Assembly (NCBI RefSeq): GCF_900491745.1
Contig: NZ_UETR01000004.1
Coordinates: forward strand, 334,347-398,346
Source: Amarolinea aalborgensis
GTDB lineage: Bacteria > Chloroflexota > Anaerolineae > SSC4 > Amarolineaceae
Direction of reading: 5' to 3'
DNA: 64,000 nucleotides
Part shown: positions 17,759 to 27,094 of the stretch, one piece after another
Numbering within the stretch: position 1 is the first letter of the stretch
How the letters are laid out: each line of letters begins with the position of its first letter
The notes under the pieces: generated by a model
Seen by the model: the letters and a program-made list of their open reading frames with translations, nothing else
Told to the model about the DNA's origin: nothing
Databases searched by the model: none
Position numbers and translations under genes: made by a program

Positions 17759-19219
17759 CTAGTGCGGTTCCAGGAGTAGATCGAGTTTGAGCAGCAGCGC
17801 CAGTGCGACGACGACTTGTACGGAGAATGCGCCAAAGAAATCGAAGATGGTGTTGTTTCCCAGGCCGACAAAGAAGTTGGCAATGAAAGCGGCCAGGATG
17901 GTTACGATGGCGCCGCGCAGCAGGCTATTTTCCATGCGCCAAACCAGGCGGCCGGCGCGCAGGGCAACGACGCCGAACAAGAGCAAGATGAGGATGCCTT
18001 GCACAAGTCCGATGCGATAAAACAGCCAGCTGTAGGCGCTGTGACGGAAGAGCGCCTGCAGTTCACTGGCACGCGAATAGGCGAAGCTGCCGCGATCGCC
18101 ATAACCGGCGCCAATGAACGGATTGGACGCGCCGCGGGCCGCGTTGTTAATGAAGCGTGTGGTTTCCAGGCGCGTCTCGCGGTTCGCGGCCGAGCTGGAA
18201 GTTGAGGCGCTGGGGTCAACGATGGAGGCCGCGCGTTCGCTGACCGCACGAATCAGGCCTGTGCCGGCGGCCGCATCAGCCACCACGAGCAGGCCACCCA
18301 GGACAAGGATGATCAGCCCAGCACTGAGTACACGCTGCGGTTTGCGCAGCCAATGGCTAAACAGCCCAATCGTCAGCACGCCGCTGATCATACCCAGGTA
18401 GATGCCGCGCACCAAGAGCGCCATCAAGGCCAGGGTGCAGCCCAGAGTAAGAAGAGCCAGCCACGGTCGCCCACTGGGTTTCACTTCGCCCGTGAGGAAA
18501 AAGGCAATGCCCATGAGCCAGCAAAACAAAATGTACTCCCAGCTTGTGACCAAGCCGTAGCGCAGAAAGCGGCCAGTGCTCAGCACGACGGTAGATGCTC
18601 CCTCGGCCGTGGGAATGCGCAGCGCCCAACTCACGAAGTAATAGATCAGTGCAGGCAGAACCACCAGGATAATGCCGCGCAGCGTCAGGAAAAGGTCGTC
18701 ACGCGTGCGCACACTGCTGACCACCAACAAGGAGAGCGCGATGTAGTAGAACGGCACGCGCATGTCACGCAGAATGGTGATCAGGAGGTTTCCCTTCAGC
18801 AGACCAACCAGCGCAGGGAACAGTAGGATGGCCAGGATGCCGAGCAGCAGGTAGCCAGAACGCTGCGTCAGGCGAAAGGTATGGAGCTGCAAAGCCCAAC
18901 GCGCCAGCCACCCCATTAACGTCATGGCGACAAAGAGGTCGAGCAGGTGCACGTTCGACTGCGAAATGGGGAGCTGCAGCGCCTCCAACGGCTGAAAGTA
19001 GACGGCAATGGCGACGATGGTCCACATCTGCCACCGCAAGGGCAAGATCAGGTAGATCGCGGCGGCCGCACCGAGGACGATCAACGCCAGGGCTGTGGTG
19101 GCGCTGCTGCCAAGCGGTATAGCCAGCAGTGCGCCGATGAGAAGCACCCCCAGGAGGATCCAGAGGTTCTCTCTGTTCTTGCGGCTGCCGCTGTCAAAGG
19201 TGCGCAGTAGATTTGCCAT
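17759..19219 (-). CDS. wzy: O-antigen ligase/polymerase-like membrane protein (Wzy)
   Basis: A 486-residue integral membrane protein with roughly 11-12 hydrophobic spans. A long loop between late spans contains GAGYGDRGSFAYSR and HSAYSWLFYRIG, the position and style of the Wzy_C/O-antigen ligase signature. Such proteins polymerise lipid-linked repeat units or ligate them to a carrier. With Wzx encoded next to it and no lipid A genes in the window, polymerase is more likely than LPS ligase. The start is an ATG with AAGGAA upstream. Wzy sequences diverge quickly, so the assignment rests on topology, motif and context. Confidence 0.82.
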   Translation of the reverse strand: MANLLRTFDSGSRKNRENLWILLGVLLIGALLAIPLGSSATTALALIVLGAAAAIYLILPLRWQMWTIVAIAVYFQPLEALQLPISQSNVHLLDLFVAMTLMGWLARWALQLHTFRLTQRSGYLLLGILAILLFPALVGLLKGNLLITILRDMRVPFYYIALSLLVVSSVRTRDDLFLTLRGIILVVLPALIYYFVSWALRIPTAEGASTVVLSTGRFLRYGLVTSWEYILFCWLMGIAFFLTGEVKPSGRPWLALLTLGCTLALMALLVRGIYLGMISGVLTIGLFSHWLRKPQRVLSAGLIILVLGGLLVVADAAAGTGLIRAVSERAASIVDPSASTSSSAANRETRLETTRFINNAARGASNPFIGAGYGDRGSFAYSRASELQALFRHSAYSWLFYRIGLVQGILILLLFGVVALRAGRLVWRMENSLLRGAIVTILAAFIANFFVGLGNNTIFDFFGAFSVQVVVALALLLKLDLLLEPH

Positions 19220-19282
19220 TCGACGACATTTCCTTACTCTGAACCGATTGATGTTTGCGTGATCGAAACTCGACGCACGGCG

Positions 19283-20089
19283 CTACGGTCGGGAGGGCGC
19301 TGGCGTTGGCGCGCTGATGGACGGGTCGCGACGTTGGGCTTCGGCCCAGGCCGCGCGTGCTGCGTCCGGCTCTCCATTGGCCTGCAGGGCATTGCCCAGC
19401 AGCAGGTAGGCGCCAGCCGTTCTGTCATCCAGCGCAATGCTGGCGCGCAAGCTGGCGACGGCTTCGGGCCAGCGCGCCAGCGCGGCCAGCATCTGGCCTT
19501 GCACCATGAAGCCATAGGCGGTTTGCGTGACGGCCAATGCCTGATTGGCCGCCCGCAAACCCTGCTCAGGGTCATGCAGCGCCAGGTAGGCATGCGCCAT
19601 GACAAGGTACGTGTAGCTTTCCCGCGGCGCCAGCATCTGCGCTTGCTGCAGCTGCGCCAACGCGGCGGCTGGCTGTTGATCGCGGTAGAGCAAGATCTCC
19701 GCCAAACGGCGCCGCGGCATGGCCTGGCCAGGATCACGCGCAATGGCTGCGCGATAGGCGGTTGCGGCTTTGGCCCACGCTTGCGCCAGCCAGGCGTGAT
19801 TGCCGACCTGAAAAAAGACGTTGGACAGCAGGGGCTGCGGGGCCGCCACCGTCGCACACATCGGGTTGATCTGCGCCGCGGCGTCGTCCAGCCACGCCAG
19901 CTGACTGGGCGCTTGCAGCAAGCGATAGAGAATGTCTCGCCCCTGGCGCGCGCAGGCTGTCTGCTTCTGCTGGCCGGCGATGGATGGCCCTCGACTGACC
20001 AGGATCAACGTCAGTGCAATCAGCAGCCCGAGCTGTGGAAGCCGCTTACCATAACGTAGGGCGGGCTGATTCGCCGCAGTGTGCAGCAT
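19283..20089 (-). CDS. Membrane-anchored tetratricopeptide-repeat protein
   Basis: A 268-residue protein with one hydrophobic segment near the N-terminus (about residues 18-38), then helical repeats from about residue 100 on. The repeats show TPR spacing, for example AWAKAATAYRAAIARDPGQA and later EAVASLRASIALDD and AYLLLGNALQANG. It is probably a scaffold on the outer face of the membrane for the polymerase or flippase, inferred from position between wzy and wzx. Its ATG immediately follows the TAG stop of wzx, and AGGGGAG lies within the end of wzx, so the two are coupled. An overlapping frame at 19234-19857 is not coding. Confidence 0.78.
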   Translation of the reverse strand: MLHTAANQPALRYGKRLPQLGLLIALTLILVSRGPSIAGQQKQTACARQGRDILYRLLQAPSQLAWLDDAAAQINPMCATVAAPQPLLSNVFFQVGNHAWLAQAWAKAATAYRAAIARDPGQAMPRRRLAEILLYRDQQPAAALAQLQQAQMLAPRESYTYLVMAHAYLALHDPEQGLRAANQALAVTQTAYGFMVQGQMLAALARWPEAVASLRASIALDDRTAGAYLLLGNALQANGEPDAARAAWAEAQRRDPSISAPTPAPSRP

Positions 20090-21622
20090 CTAAACTCCCC
20101 TGCGCGCCGGCATCAGGGTGCGGATGAGCTGGCGGTCGGCCTGGCTCACAATACCCTGTGCAAGCAAAAGTCCAGCATAGAGCACAGCGTAGCCCGCGGC
20201 GAGCGCGGTCAGCGTCAACAGCGTGATATGCGGCAGTCGCAGCAGCGCGACATATAGACCCGCGCCGCTGAGTAGAGCCGTACCTATGGCGCGCCACGGC
20301 GCCAGGCGCACCAACGCGCCGATGGAGAGCTCGAGCGTCTGCGCAAACGCAATCATGACCAAGATCGAGCCAATGGTCAAGGCTGTGAACGCGGCCAACG
20401 TCACCCCATTGAAGCCGAAGGGGCCAACCAGAAGCAGCGCCAGGGTGAGGTTCGTGAGTCCCTGCACCACATGGGCGCGCAAACAGAGGTGCGCTTGGCC
20501 CAGGGCCTGCAGAATCATGTAGGGCGGAAAGGCCACAAGGCTGATGAACCAGCCGCAGGTCATCAGCCGCATCACAAATGCAGCCTGCTGGTAGCCTGGC
20601 CCCAGCCAGGCGCTCAACAGCCAGGGCGCGGTGATGATCAGCAGCAGGTAGGCCGGCCAGCCGAGTAAATAGACATAGCGCGAGCTGCGTTGATAAACCA
20701 TCCGCACCGCCTGCTGCTCTCGCTCAGCGTGCAGGTGTGAGACGCCGGGAAAGAGGGGGAGAAAAGCGACGGCGAACAGGCCGCGCAGCTGCGTGATCAG
20801 GCGCTGACCCACTTCGTACTGCGTTACCAGCGCCACGCCCAAGAAGCGGGTAATGACCAGCTTACTCAGCGGGTCGAACAAAAGCTCCGTCAGGGCGCCG
20901 CCCTGGATGTTCAGGCTGTAGCTGAGCACAGAGCGCAGGTAACCCGCATCGAAGGCGCGCCAGCGCAGGCGAAAATGGGGCGCCAGCCGTCGCGTCATGA
21001 CGCCATTCAGGCTACCGGCGGCCAGCGCCAGCACCAGACTGAGGATGGCGATGCCAATCAGACCGCCGCCCAGCGCCAGCACGATGACAATGCCGAGGTA
21101 GAGGCCAATCCCGCTTCCCAGCGAGGTCAGGTTGGTCATGTCCATGCGCTGCAAGCCCTGCAAGGCCGAGTTGAACGCGCCCATGGTCAGGTTCACGGCA
21201 AAGGTGATGGCCGTAATGCCGATGACCGTCGCGATCTCCTGCACCAAGGCCGGAGAGGCATGGGGGACGAAGCCAGCCAGAGCGTGGCGGCTGAGCAGAA
21301 TCACGGCGGCGAGAACTAGCCCAACCAAGAGATAGAAAAAGAAGACAGTGTTTAGCGCCATATCCAGGCGTTGCCACTGCTTCTGCGCGGCGTATTCGGC
21401 CACATACTTCGTCAATGCCAGGCCCATGCCAAAATCGGCCAGCTGTGTGTAAGACGTGAACAGCGCCACGATCGCCCACACGCCGAAACGCTCATCGCCT
21501 AACCGGCCCAGCATGAACGGAACCACGAGCAGCGGCAGCGGCAGCAGCACCACAAAGCGCATCACGCTGAAGAGCGAGTTGCGCACCATGCGCGTCATAT
21601 GTGGGTTAGTGGTTGCAGACAC
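20090..21622 (-). CDS. wzx: Wzx-type oligosaccharide flippase (MOP superfamily)
   Basis: A 510-residue protein with about 14 hydrophobic spans in the pattern of the polysaccharide synthase/MATE-related flippases, including FGVWAIVALFTSYTQLADFG in the first third, typical of Wzx. It would flip undecaprenyl-linked repeat units to the outer face. The longest frame starts with GTG at 21622; an ATG eight codons downstream is an alternative and the ribosome-binding site does not decide. It is directly coupled to the TPR gene and 24 bases downstream of the fucose-synthase-like gene. Confidence 0.88.
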   Translation of the reverse strand: MSATTNPHMTRMVRNSLFSVMRFVVLLPLPLLVVPFMLGRLGDERFGVWAIVALFTSYTQLADFGMGLALTKYVAEYAAQKQWQRLDMALNTVFFFYLLVGLVLAAVILLSRHALAGFVPHASPALVQEIATVIGITAITFAVNLTMGAFNSALQGLQRMDMTNLTSLGSGIGLYLGIVIVLALGGGLIGIAILSLVLALAAGSLNGVMTRRLAPHFRLRWRAFDAGYLRSVLSYSLNIQGGALTELLFDPLSKLVITRFLGVALVTQYEVGQRLITQLRGLFAVAFLPLFPGVSHLHAEREQQAVRMVYQRSSRYVYLLGWPAYLLLIITAPWLLSAWLGPGYQQAAFVMRLMTCGWFISLVAFPPYMILQALGQAHLCLRAHVVQGLTNLTLALLLVGPFGFNGVTLAAFTALTIGSILVMIAFAQTLELSIGALVRLAPWRAIGTALLSGAGLYVALLRLPHITLLTLTALAAGYAVLYAGLLLAQGIVSQADRQLIRTLMPARRGV

Positions 21623-21646
21623 GGCTAGAAGGTGCTCCGGCTCTTT

Positions 21647-22582
21647 TTAACGATGCTGGCGATACCAGGCTACGGTGCGCTGCAATCCATCGGCAAACGA
21701 CGTTTGGGCGCGGAAACCGAACTGCTGCTCCGCGCGCTGCGTATCCAGTTTGCGTCGCGGCTGCCCGTTCGGCTTGGACGCGTCCCAGCGGATGTCGCCC
21801 GTGAACCCCACGGTTTCGGCGATCAAGTGCACCAGGTCGCGGATGCTGATCTCCATCGCCGAGCCGATATTGACCGGAGCGCTGGCGTCATAATGCTCGG
21901 CTGCCAACAGAATGCCGTGCGCCGCGTCATCCACATAGAGGAACTCGCGCGTGGGCGATCCGTCCCCCCACACCATGATGTGATCATCGCCGCGCGCCTG
22001 CGCCTCGATGCACTTGCGAATGAGCGCAGGGATGACGTGCGAAGTCTCCAGATCGAAGTTGTCGCCTGGGCCGTAAAGGTTAACGGGCAGCAGGAAGATA
22101 GAGTTGAAGCCGTATTGATCGCGATAGGCTTGCGATTGTACAAGCAGCATCTTCTTGGCCAGACCGTAGGGCGCGTTGGTCTCTTCGGGATAGCCTGCCC
22201 ACAGGTCATCCTCGTGGAACGGCACCGGCGTGAATTTGGGGTAGGCGCAGACGGTGCCGATGGCGACCAGCTTTTCAACGCCGGCTCGCCACGCTTCATG
22301 CATGAGCTGGGCGCCCATCATCAGGTTATCATAGAAGAACTCAGCCGGATGCTCCCGGTTGGCGCCGATGCCGCCGACGCGGGCTGCCAGGTGAATGATG
22401 ATATCGGGGCGCGCGTCGCGCAAGGCCTGCTGCACCTTCTCCAGTTGGCGCAGGTCGTACTCATGACTGCGCGGCACAAAGACGGCTGCAGCGTTCAGCG
22501 CGTGCAGCTGACGAACGATGACCGAACCCAGGAATCCAGAACCGCCGGTCACCAGGACGCGGCGATTGGGCCAAAAGCTCAT
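21647..22582 (-). CDS. fcl: GDP-L-fucose synthase-like SDR enzyme
   Basis: A 311-residue SDR enzyme starting at the ATG at 22582 (GGAG 14 bases upstream). It has TGGSGFLGSVIVRQL, VGGIGANREHPAEF, the catalytic IGTVCAYPKF segment and PYGLAKKMLL with YxxxK, followed by NLYGPGDNFD, all hallmarks of GDP-4-keto-6-deoxymannose epimerase/reductase. The usual GSSC active-site segment is GTVC, with Thr in the catalytic Ser position. The product would be GDP-L-fucose or a related deoxysugar. The GDP-mannose 4,6-dehydratase that makes its substrate is not in the window, so it must be encoded elsewhere or the substrate differs. Confidence 0.85.
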   Translation of the reverse strand: MSFWPNRRVLVTGGSGFLGSVIVRQLHALNAAAVFVPRSHEYDLRQLEKVQQALRDARPDIIIHLAARVGGIGANREHPAEFFYDNLMMGAQLMHEAWRAGVEKLVAIGTVCAYPKFTPVPFHEDDLWAGYPEETNAPYGLAKKMLLVQSQAYRDQYGFNSIFLLPVNLYGPGDNFDLETSHVIPALIRKCIEAQARGDDHIMVWGDGSPTREFLYVDDAAHGILLAAEHYDASAPVNIGSAMEISIRDLVHLIAETVGFTGDIRWDASKPNGQPRRKLDTQRAEQQFGFRAQTSFADGLQRTVAWYRQHR

Positions 22583-22600
22583 AACGTATCTATTCTCCAA

Positions 22601-25600
22601 TCAGCGATCAGCAGTCAGCGGAAGAACTTGGATGCGGTCAATCAGGGCGTTGCGATCGCCATCGCCGCCCTTATCAACCACGTCTTTCAGGTAAATATCA
22701 TTATTGAAAACCAATGTCAACGGCTGGATGCCTGCGCGATCCGTTACAATCTGCAGGATGCGCGTTTCCCAACTGCCGTCGTCAGCGTTGAAGATCATTT
22801 GGCCGCGCTGTTTGTTGTTGAGCAGCACATCCAAGATGACTGGGCCGGGCCGATCATTCTGGCCTTCGACCGCCAGGCGATAGACGCCCGGCCGGGGCAA
22901 CAGTACGTTGAGCGTGACGATGGGGCCAATGCCGGCGCGCATGGCCGCACGGCGGTCGCCTTCTTGCACGATCTCGGCGCCCGTGTTAAGGCCGCCTTGA
23001 TCGGGCGTCCAGACTGCGTCGGGATAGGTGGAGAGGACGTTGCCGTAGAGGCGCATCGTCTGCAGGTACAGGTCGCGATTACTCGTGTTGCGCAGGCGCA
23101 GCATAGCCGTCCCCGCGTCGTGCTGAAGACCAACGAAACGGGACGCGGTTTGTAAATCGAAAGTCAGGTTATCGAGCAGGACGCCATCCATTTCAAGCGC
23201 CAGGACATTACCCAGGCGCTCGCTGCGCCCGCCAAATTCGAGCACATAGTTGCCATCGGAAAGGAAAACGATTGGAAACGACAATTCGGCGCCTGGCGCA
23301 AAGACGAACGCGAAGTCTCCGTCCACGCGCTCAAGGCGCGGTGGATTCGCGGCATCCGCGCTGAGCAAGTCGTCGAAATTGAGATCTATCAGCGCATCGT
23401 CGCGGCTGATGGCCGCGGGAATCTTAGTCAGGCCGACCCGTTCCACCACGGCATTGCGGTCGCCATCCAGACCGGCGTCAACCAGTTTCTGATCATAGAG
23501 GTCCGCAACGAAATTGAGCACCAGGCTGTGGAAACCAGGCAGGCCCAGGGCAAAGTAGAACGTCTGCTCGCTCCAACTGCCGTCGTTCGCGTCGAAGCTC
23601 AACGTCTGAATGCGTTCGCCGTCGAGCAAAACGTCAAGTTGGACAGGGCCTGGTTGATCATTTTGCGCCCGCACCGTCATCTGGTAACCGCCTGCGGTCG
23701 CAAAGTTGAGATCCATACTAAACACAGGCCCGGCGGCCGGCCGCATGATCGCACGCACGCCCCCGATTTCTGTCACGGCCGTACCGGGGGGCATCATCGC
23801 CGTTTCGTTGGCTGTCTCGAAGGTGGCGCGGTTGCCAATGGCAATCACTGGGGGCGAGACGGTTGAGATGGTGAAGAAATCAATGGCCGCGTTACGGTCG
23901 CCATCTTCTTTGTTGGCCACCAGGGCTGCATCATAAAGGTCATTGGTGAAATTGAGGCGCAGGCTGTGGAAGCCGACGGCGTCCACCGGCAAACGCACTG
24001 AACGAATGGTCCAGGTGTAATCATTGCGGGCATAGTCGAGGGTCTCCTCGAGCGGTTTGCCATCCAGGTCGGCCTGAATCTGCACCGGGCCAGGGCGATC
24101 ATGCAGGCCATCCACATTGAGTGTGAAGTTGCCGGTTCGGCTGAACCACAATCCGGCTTGGATGACCGTGCCTGTGCCCGCGCCCACCGCCGCCGGGCGA
24201 TCGCTCATCCGCTGCAGGCGCGCATTCGCGCCGATCACAAACGGGTTCGCGTCCACCCGCACATCCGCCGCGTCCGATTGCACGTAGACGAGCTGTAAGT
24301 TCATCTCTTGCAGACATAACTGGCGGGGCTGCGTCTGCACCGGGGGCGTCAGCAAGATTTCGTGTTCACCCCGGCTCAGCCTGATAAGCAGATAATCGCG
24401 CTGCGCGCTGCTGCTTGTCGGGTTGATCTGGCCCAGGAAGCGGTCATCCACGGTCACTTGCAGTGGCCGCGTGATGTTCTGGCTGGAAGTAACCAGGCCG
24501 AGGGCATAATCGGCTGCGTTCTCCACAGTCACCGTGAAGGTGACCGGCTCGCCGTTGATCCAGCGCCCATCCGCACCGGTTGCGGTGACGCACGCGGTCA
24601 GGGTCGTGGTTGCGTCAATGGGCACATCGGGCAGAGGCTCCTTCACCTCGCCCAGGCTGATTTGCGTGTTGCCCCGGTAGACCCAATTCTGCCGCTCTTC
24701 CAGCGTGACATAGTCGAGGTCCGCATAGGCGGACTCCACGTAGGCGCTGGCGGTGACGCCGAGGGTGAGGGTGTGCATCCCTGGACGATCCAAACTAATG
24801 GGCACGGCCACTGGCTGCCAACCCTGGTTGACCGGGGTGTTCAGTGCGCCGATTGGCTGCCGATCCAGCACGACTGTCCATCTTGGCGCGCCAATGCGCG
24901 CGTTCATGCGGCCATACAGCGTGAGCAGATAATCACCCGGTTGACTCGTCCATAAGGCGATCTGCGCGACCGTGCCGAACCCTTGCGGCCGCACGAAAAA
25001 GCCGCCGCTGGCATCTGCCTGATCGAAGACAAAACCGTTCTCGGTGGGAAAGTCCTCTGCTTCGATGCGCTTACCGTTTTCTTTCGGCAGCGCCACAGCG
25101 TAGGCCAGCGTCAACGTGCCGCTGAGCGGCGCCGTGGGCGCTTGCGGCGCGATGATGTCTATCTTGGATACATACGTGCCCGTGAAGGGCATTTGTACAT
25201 AGTCTGGCGCTTGGACGCCAGCCGGATCGAAACCGCCCTGGTCCTGACCGTTGATGTAGACGTTGAAGCGTTGGGATACGGGCGCATCGTACGTCGTGAC
25301 GCCAATGATCAGGTTGCGATTGGTGAGCGCCGCGCGTTCTGTGTGCAGTTCGGTGCTGCCTGCCGGCCATACGAATGGCGTCCGGCTGCTGAGGATGGGC
25401 GAGGTTTCGATCAAGAAGACCTGCGCGCCCCCCACATTGGTCGGTCTGATGTCGGGGAAAAATGCGCCGATTTCCCTGAAACCGCCGTTGCTGGCTTGAT
25501 CCACAATCCACACGCGTCGGTGCGTGTCAAACACCGGCTGCAACTGCATAGCCGATAGGCTGGAGAAGGACTGCACAAAGCTGCCAAACGCCTCGGGCTT

Positions 25601-27094
25601 GACCATTTGGCGGAAGTAATAGATGAACGGTCCCCAATCGCGCTCGCGTGTGGTGGCAAAAATGACGGCGTCATCCGTGTGTAAGTCGGATTGAATGTAA
25701 CGGACCACGCGACGCCAATCTACACGGTCCTGCTGTCCATAATAGCCGAGGACGGGGCGTGTGTTGATGAGCAGCAGCAGCACGGCCAGTCCCGCCACTA
25801 GCCCCGAGGCCGGCAGCGGCCCGCGCCAGGTGAATACTTGCGGTCTGGCCCAGACCTGGCTGACGATGGCCGCGATGCCCAGGGCCACGAAGGCCAAATA
25901 GGCAGGCTGTACAAAAATCAGATACTTCTCGGCGAAGAAATGCTCGGAGCGGATCAGAGAGACGAGGATGAGAGGCAGCCACAACCACGTCATGAGGAAC
26001 AGCGCCTGCTGCCACCGGCGGCGGACGATCAGGTCCGCCAGACCTACGAGCGCCAGGGCCAGGTATACCCAGGATGTCCATCCCTGGCCGCTGCCAAACT
26101 CCGCAAACAGGCTGACGAGCGAGGCAGGTGATAAGGAAAAGCCGTGCAGGACTGTGCCTTGGATGCCGCGCGCGGAGTCAGCAGTGGAAAAAACGGTAGC
26201 CACGGCGCTGCCCGCGCTGCCGCTGGTGGCCGCGCGTAAGACTGGCACGGTGACCTCCAACGTGAGAAGGCCCAAAACCACCACACTGACAATGAAAACA
26301 GCGTGCGCAGGCGGGATTCGACGAACGAAGCTTACCAGAACCTGCTGCCAACCCAGGAGCCGGCTGCGTATGGACTTGCGCCGACCGTTGCCGCGGCCGC
26401 GCCATGCGCCGAACTGCGGCATGCGCGCGGCGCTTACCAGCCTGGCGCCGAGGATCACGGCGGCGTAGATGACCATTGGTCCCACGAAGAAGAGGGCGAA
26501 GAGATGGTTCCACACATTCAGCGCGGAGACAAAAACGAACGCGATCAAGTCGCCGATGTGGTTTTCATCAAGCCCGCGTGTCATGAGGTAAGCGCCCAAG
26601 AGGGAGAGGAATGACATCAAGCCGTAATAGCGCGCTTCTTGCGAATACTGAATGTGAAAGGCAGAAATGGCAATCAGAAAGGCAAGGAGCAGTCCCACCC
26701 CCGGCCCACGCAGCCTTCGCCCCAGCGAAAAAGCCACAACCACCGCCAGCACGCCGGCCACGAACGACGGCAGGCGGATGAGCATGTCCTGGTTGCCGAT
26801 GAGTCCGCTCAACGACGCTAACAGCGGCAGGGGCATCTGAAAACCCCATCCAGCCACAAACTGACCGCCCATCGCGGCTCCGACCTGGCGGACAAGGGAA
26901 AATGGCGCCGTGGTCCGCAGCACGGAGGCTGGACCAAGTAGGGCCAGGTCGCCAGTCAACGCTTCGTCGCCCCAGAAGGGACGAGTGTTCAGTTCATAGG
27001 CGCGCAGACCGACGGCGAGCAAAATGATGAGCAGCGCGGCGATCTGAATTGTATTTTTGGTGAAACGTGTGTTAGGACTTGTGCCAGAATCCAT
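22601..27094 (-). CDS. GT-C membrane glycosyltransferase with extracellular Ca-CBM-like repeats
   Basis: A 1497-residue protein from the ATG at 27094. Residues 1 to about 450 form a GT-C (PMT/ArnT-like) module: an opening membrane span, the loop motif PFWGDEALTG with the acidic pair, and about ten more spans. About 1040 residues follow outside the membrane as beta-rich modules. Three (about 955-1076, 1085-1223, 1370-1495) share a pattern of GPV near the start, a tryptophan strand, FxNDxYD, and finally GDRNAxID. That matches calcium-dependent xylan-binding modules of the CBM36/60 type; further degenerate modules lie between. It probably adds a polyprenyl-linked sugar to the glycan or a surface protein while holding polysaccharide. 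Confidence 0.8.
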   Translation of the reverse strand: MDSGTSPNTRFTKNTIQIAALLIILLAVGLRAYELNTRPFWGDEALTGDLALLGPASVLRTTAPFSLVRQVGAAMGGQFVAGWGFQMPLPLLASLSGLIGNQDMLIRLPSFVAGVLAVVVAFSLGRRLRGPGVGLLLAFLIAISAFHIQYSQEARYYGLMSFLSLLGAYLMTRGLDENHIGDLIAFVFVSALNVWNHLFALFFVGPMVIYAAVILGARLVSAARMPQFGAWRGRGNGRRKSIRSRLLGWQQVLVSFVRRIPPAHAVFIVSVVVLGLLTLEVTVPVLRAATSGSAGSAVATVFSTADSARGIQGTVLHGFSLSPASLVSLFAEFGSGQGWTSWVYLALALVGLADLIVRRRWQQALFLMTWLWLPLILVSLIRSEHFFAEKYLIFVQPAYLAFVALGIAAIVSQVWARPQVFTWRGPLPASGLVAGLAVLLLLINTRPVLGYYGQQDRVDWRRVVRYIQSDLHTDDAVIFATTRERDWGPFIYYFRQMVKPEAFGSFVQSFSSLSAMQLQPVFDTHRRVWIVDQASNGGFREIGAFFPDIRPTNVGGAQVFLIETSPILSSRTPFVWPAGSTELHTERAALTNRNLIIGVTTYDAPVSQRFNVYINGQDQGGFDPAGVQAPDYVQMPFTGTYVSKIDIIAPQAPTAPLSGTLTLAYAVALPKENGKRIEAEDFPTENGFVFDQADASGGFFVRPQGFGTVAQIALWTSQPGDYLLTLYGRMNARIGAPRWTVVLDRQPIGALNTPVNQGWQPVAVPISLDRPGMHTLTLGVTASAYVESAYADLDYVTLEERQNWVYRGNTQISLGEVKEPLPDVPIDATTTLTACVTATGADGRWINGEPVTFTVTVENAADYALGLVTSSQNITRPLQVTVDDRFLGQINPTSSSAQRDYLLIRLSRGEHEILLTPPVQTQPRQLCLQEMNLQLVYVQSDAADVRVDANPFVIGANARLQRMSDRPAAVGAGTGTVIQAGLWFSRTGNFTLNVDGLHDRPGPVQIQADLDGKPLEETLDYARNDYTWTIRSVRLPVDAVGFHSLRLNFTNDLYDAALVANKEDGDRNAAIDFFTISTVSPPVIAIGNRATFETANETAMMPPGTAVTEIGGVRAIMRPAAGPVFSMDLNFATAGGYQMTVRAQNDQPGPVQLDVLLDGERIQTLSFDANDGSWSEQTFYFALGLPGFHSLVLNFVADLYDQKLVDAGLDGDRNAVVERVGLTKIPAAISRDDALIDLNFDDLLSADAANPPRLERVDGDFAFVFAPGAELSFPIVFLSDGNYVLEFGGRSERLGNVLALEMDGVLLDNLTFDLQTASRFVGLQHDAGTAMLRLRNTSNRDLYLQTMRLYGNVLSTYPDAVWTPDQGGLNTGAEIVQEGDRRAAMRAGIGPIVTLNVLLPRPGVYRLAVEGQNDRPGPVILDVLLNNKQRGQMIFNADDGSWETRILQIVTDRAGIQPLTLVFNNDIYLKDVVDKGGDGDRNALIDRIQVLPLTADR

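Noticed and set aside
19234..19857. Arg/Pro-rich 207-codon frame on the minus strand
   Set aside because: Overlaps the TPR protein gene in another frame; the TPR frame has repeats and coupling to wzx.
21632..23155. A 507-codon open frame on the plus strand
   Set aside because: Antisense to the GDP-fucose-synthase-like gene and the end of the GT-C gene, both strongly supported.
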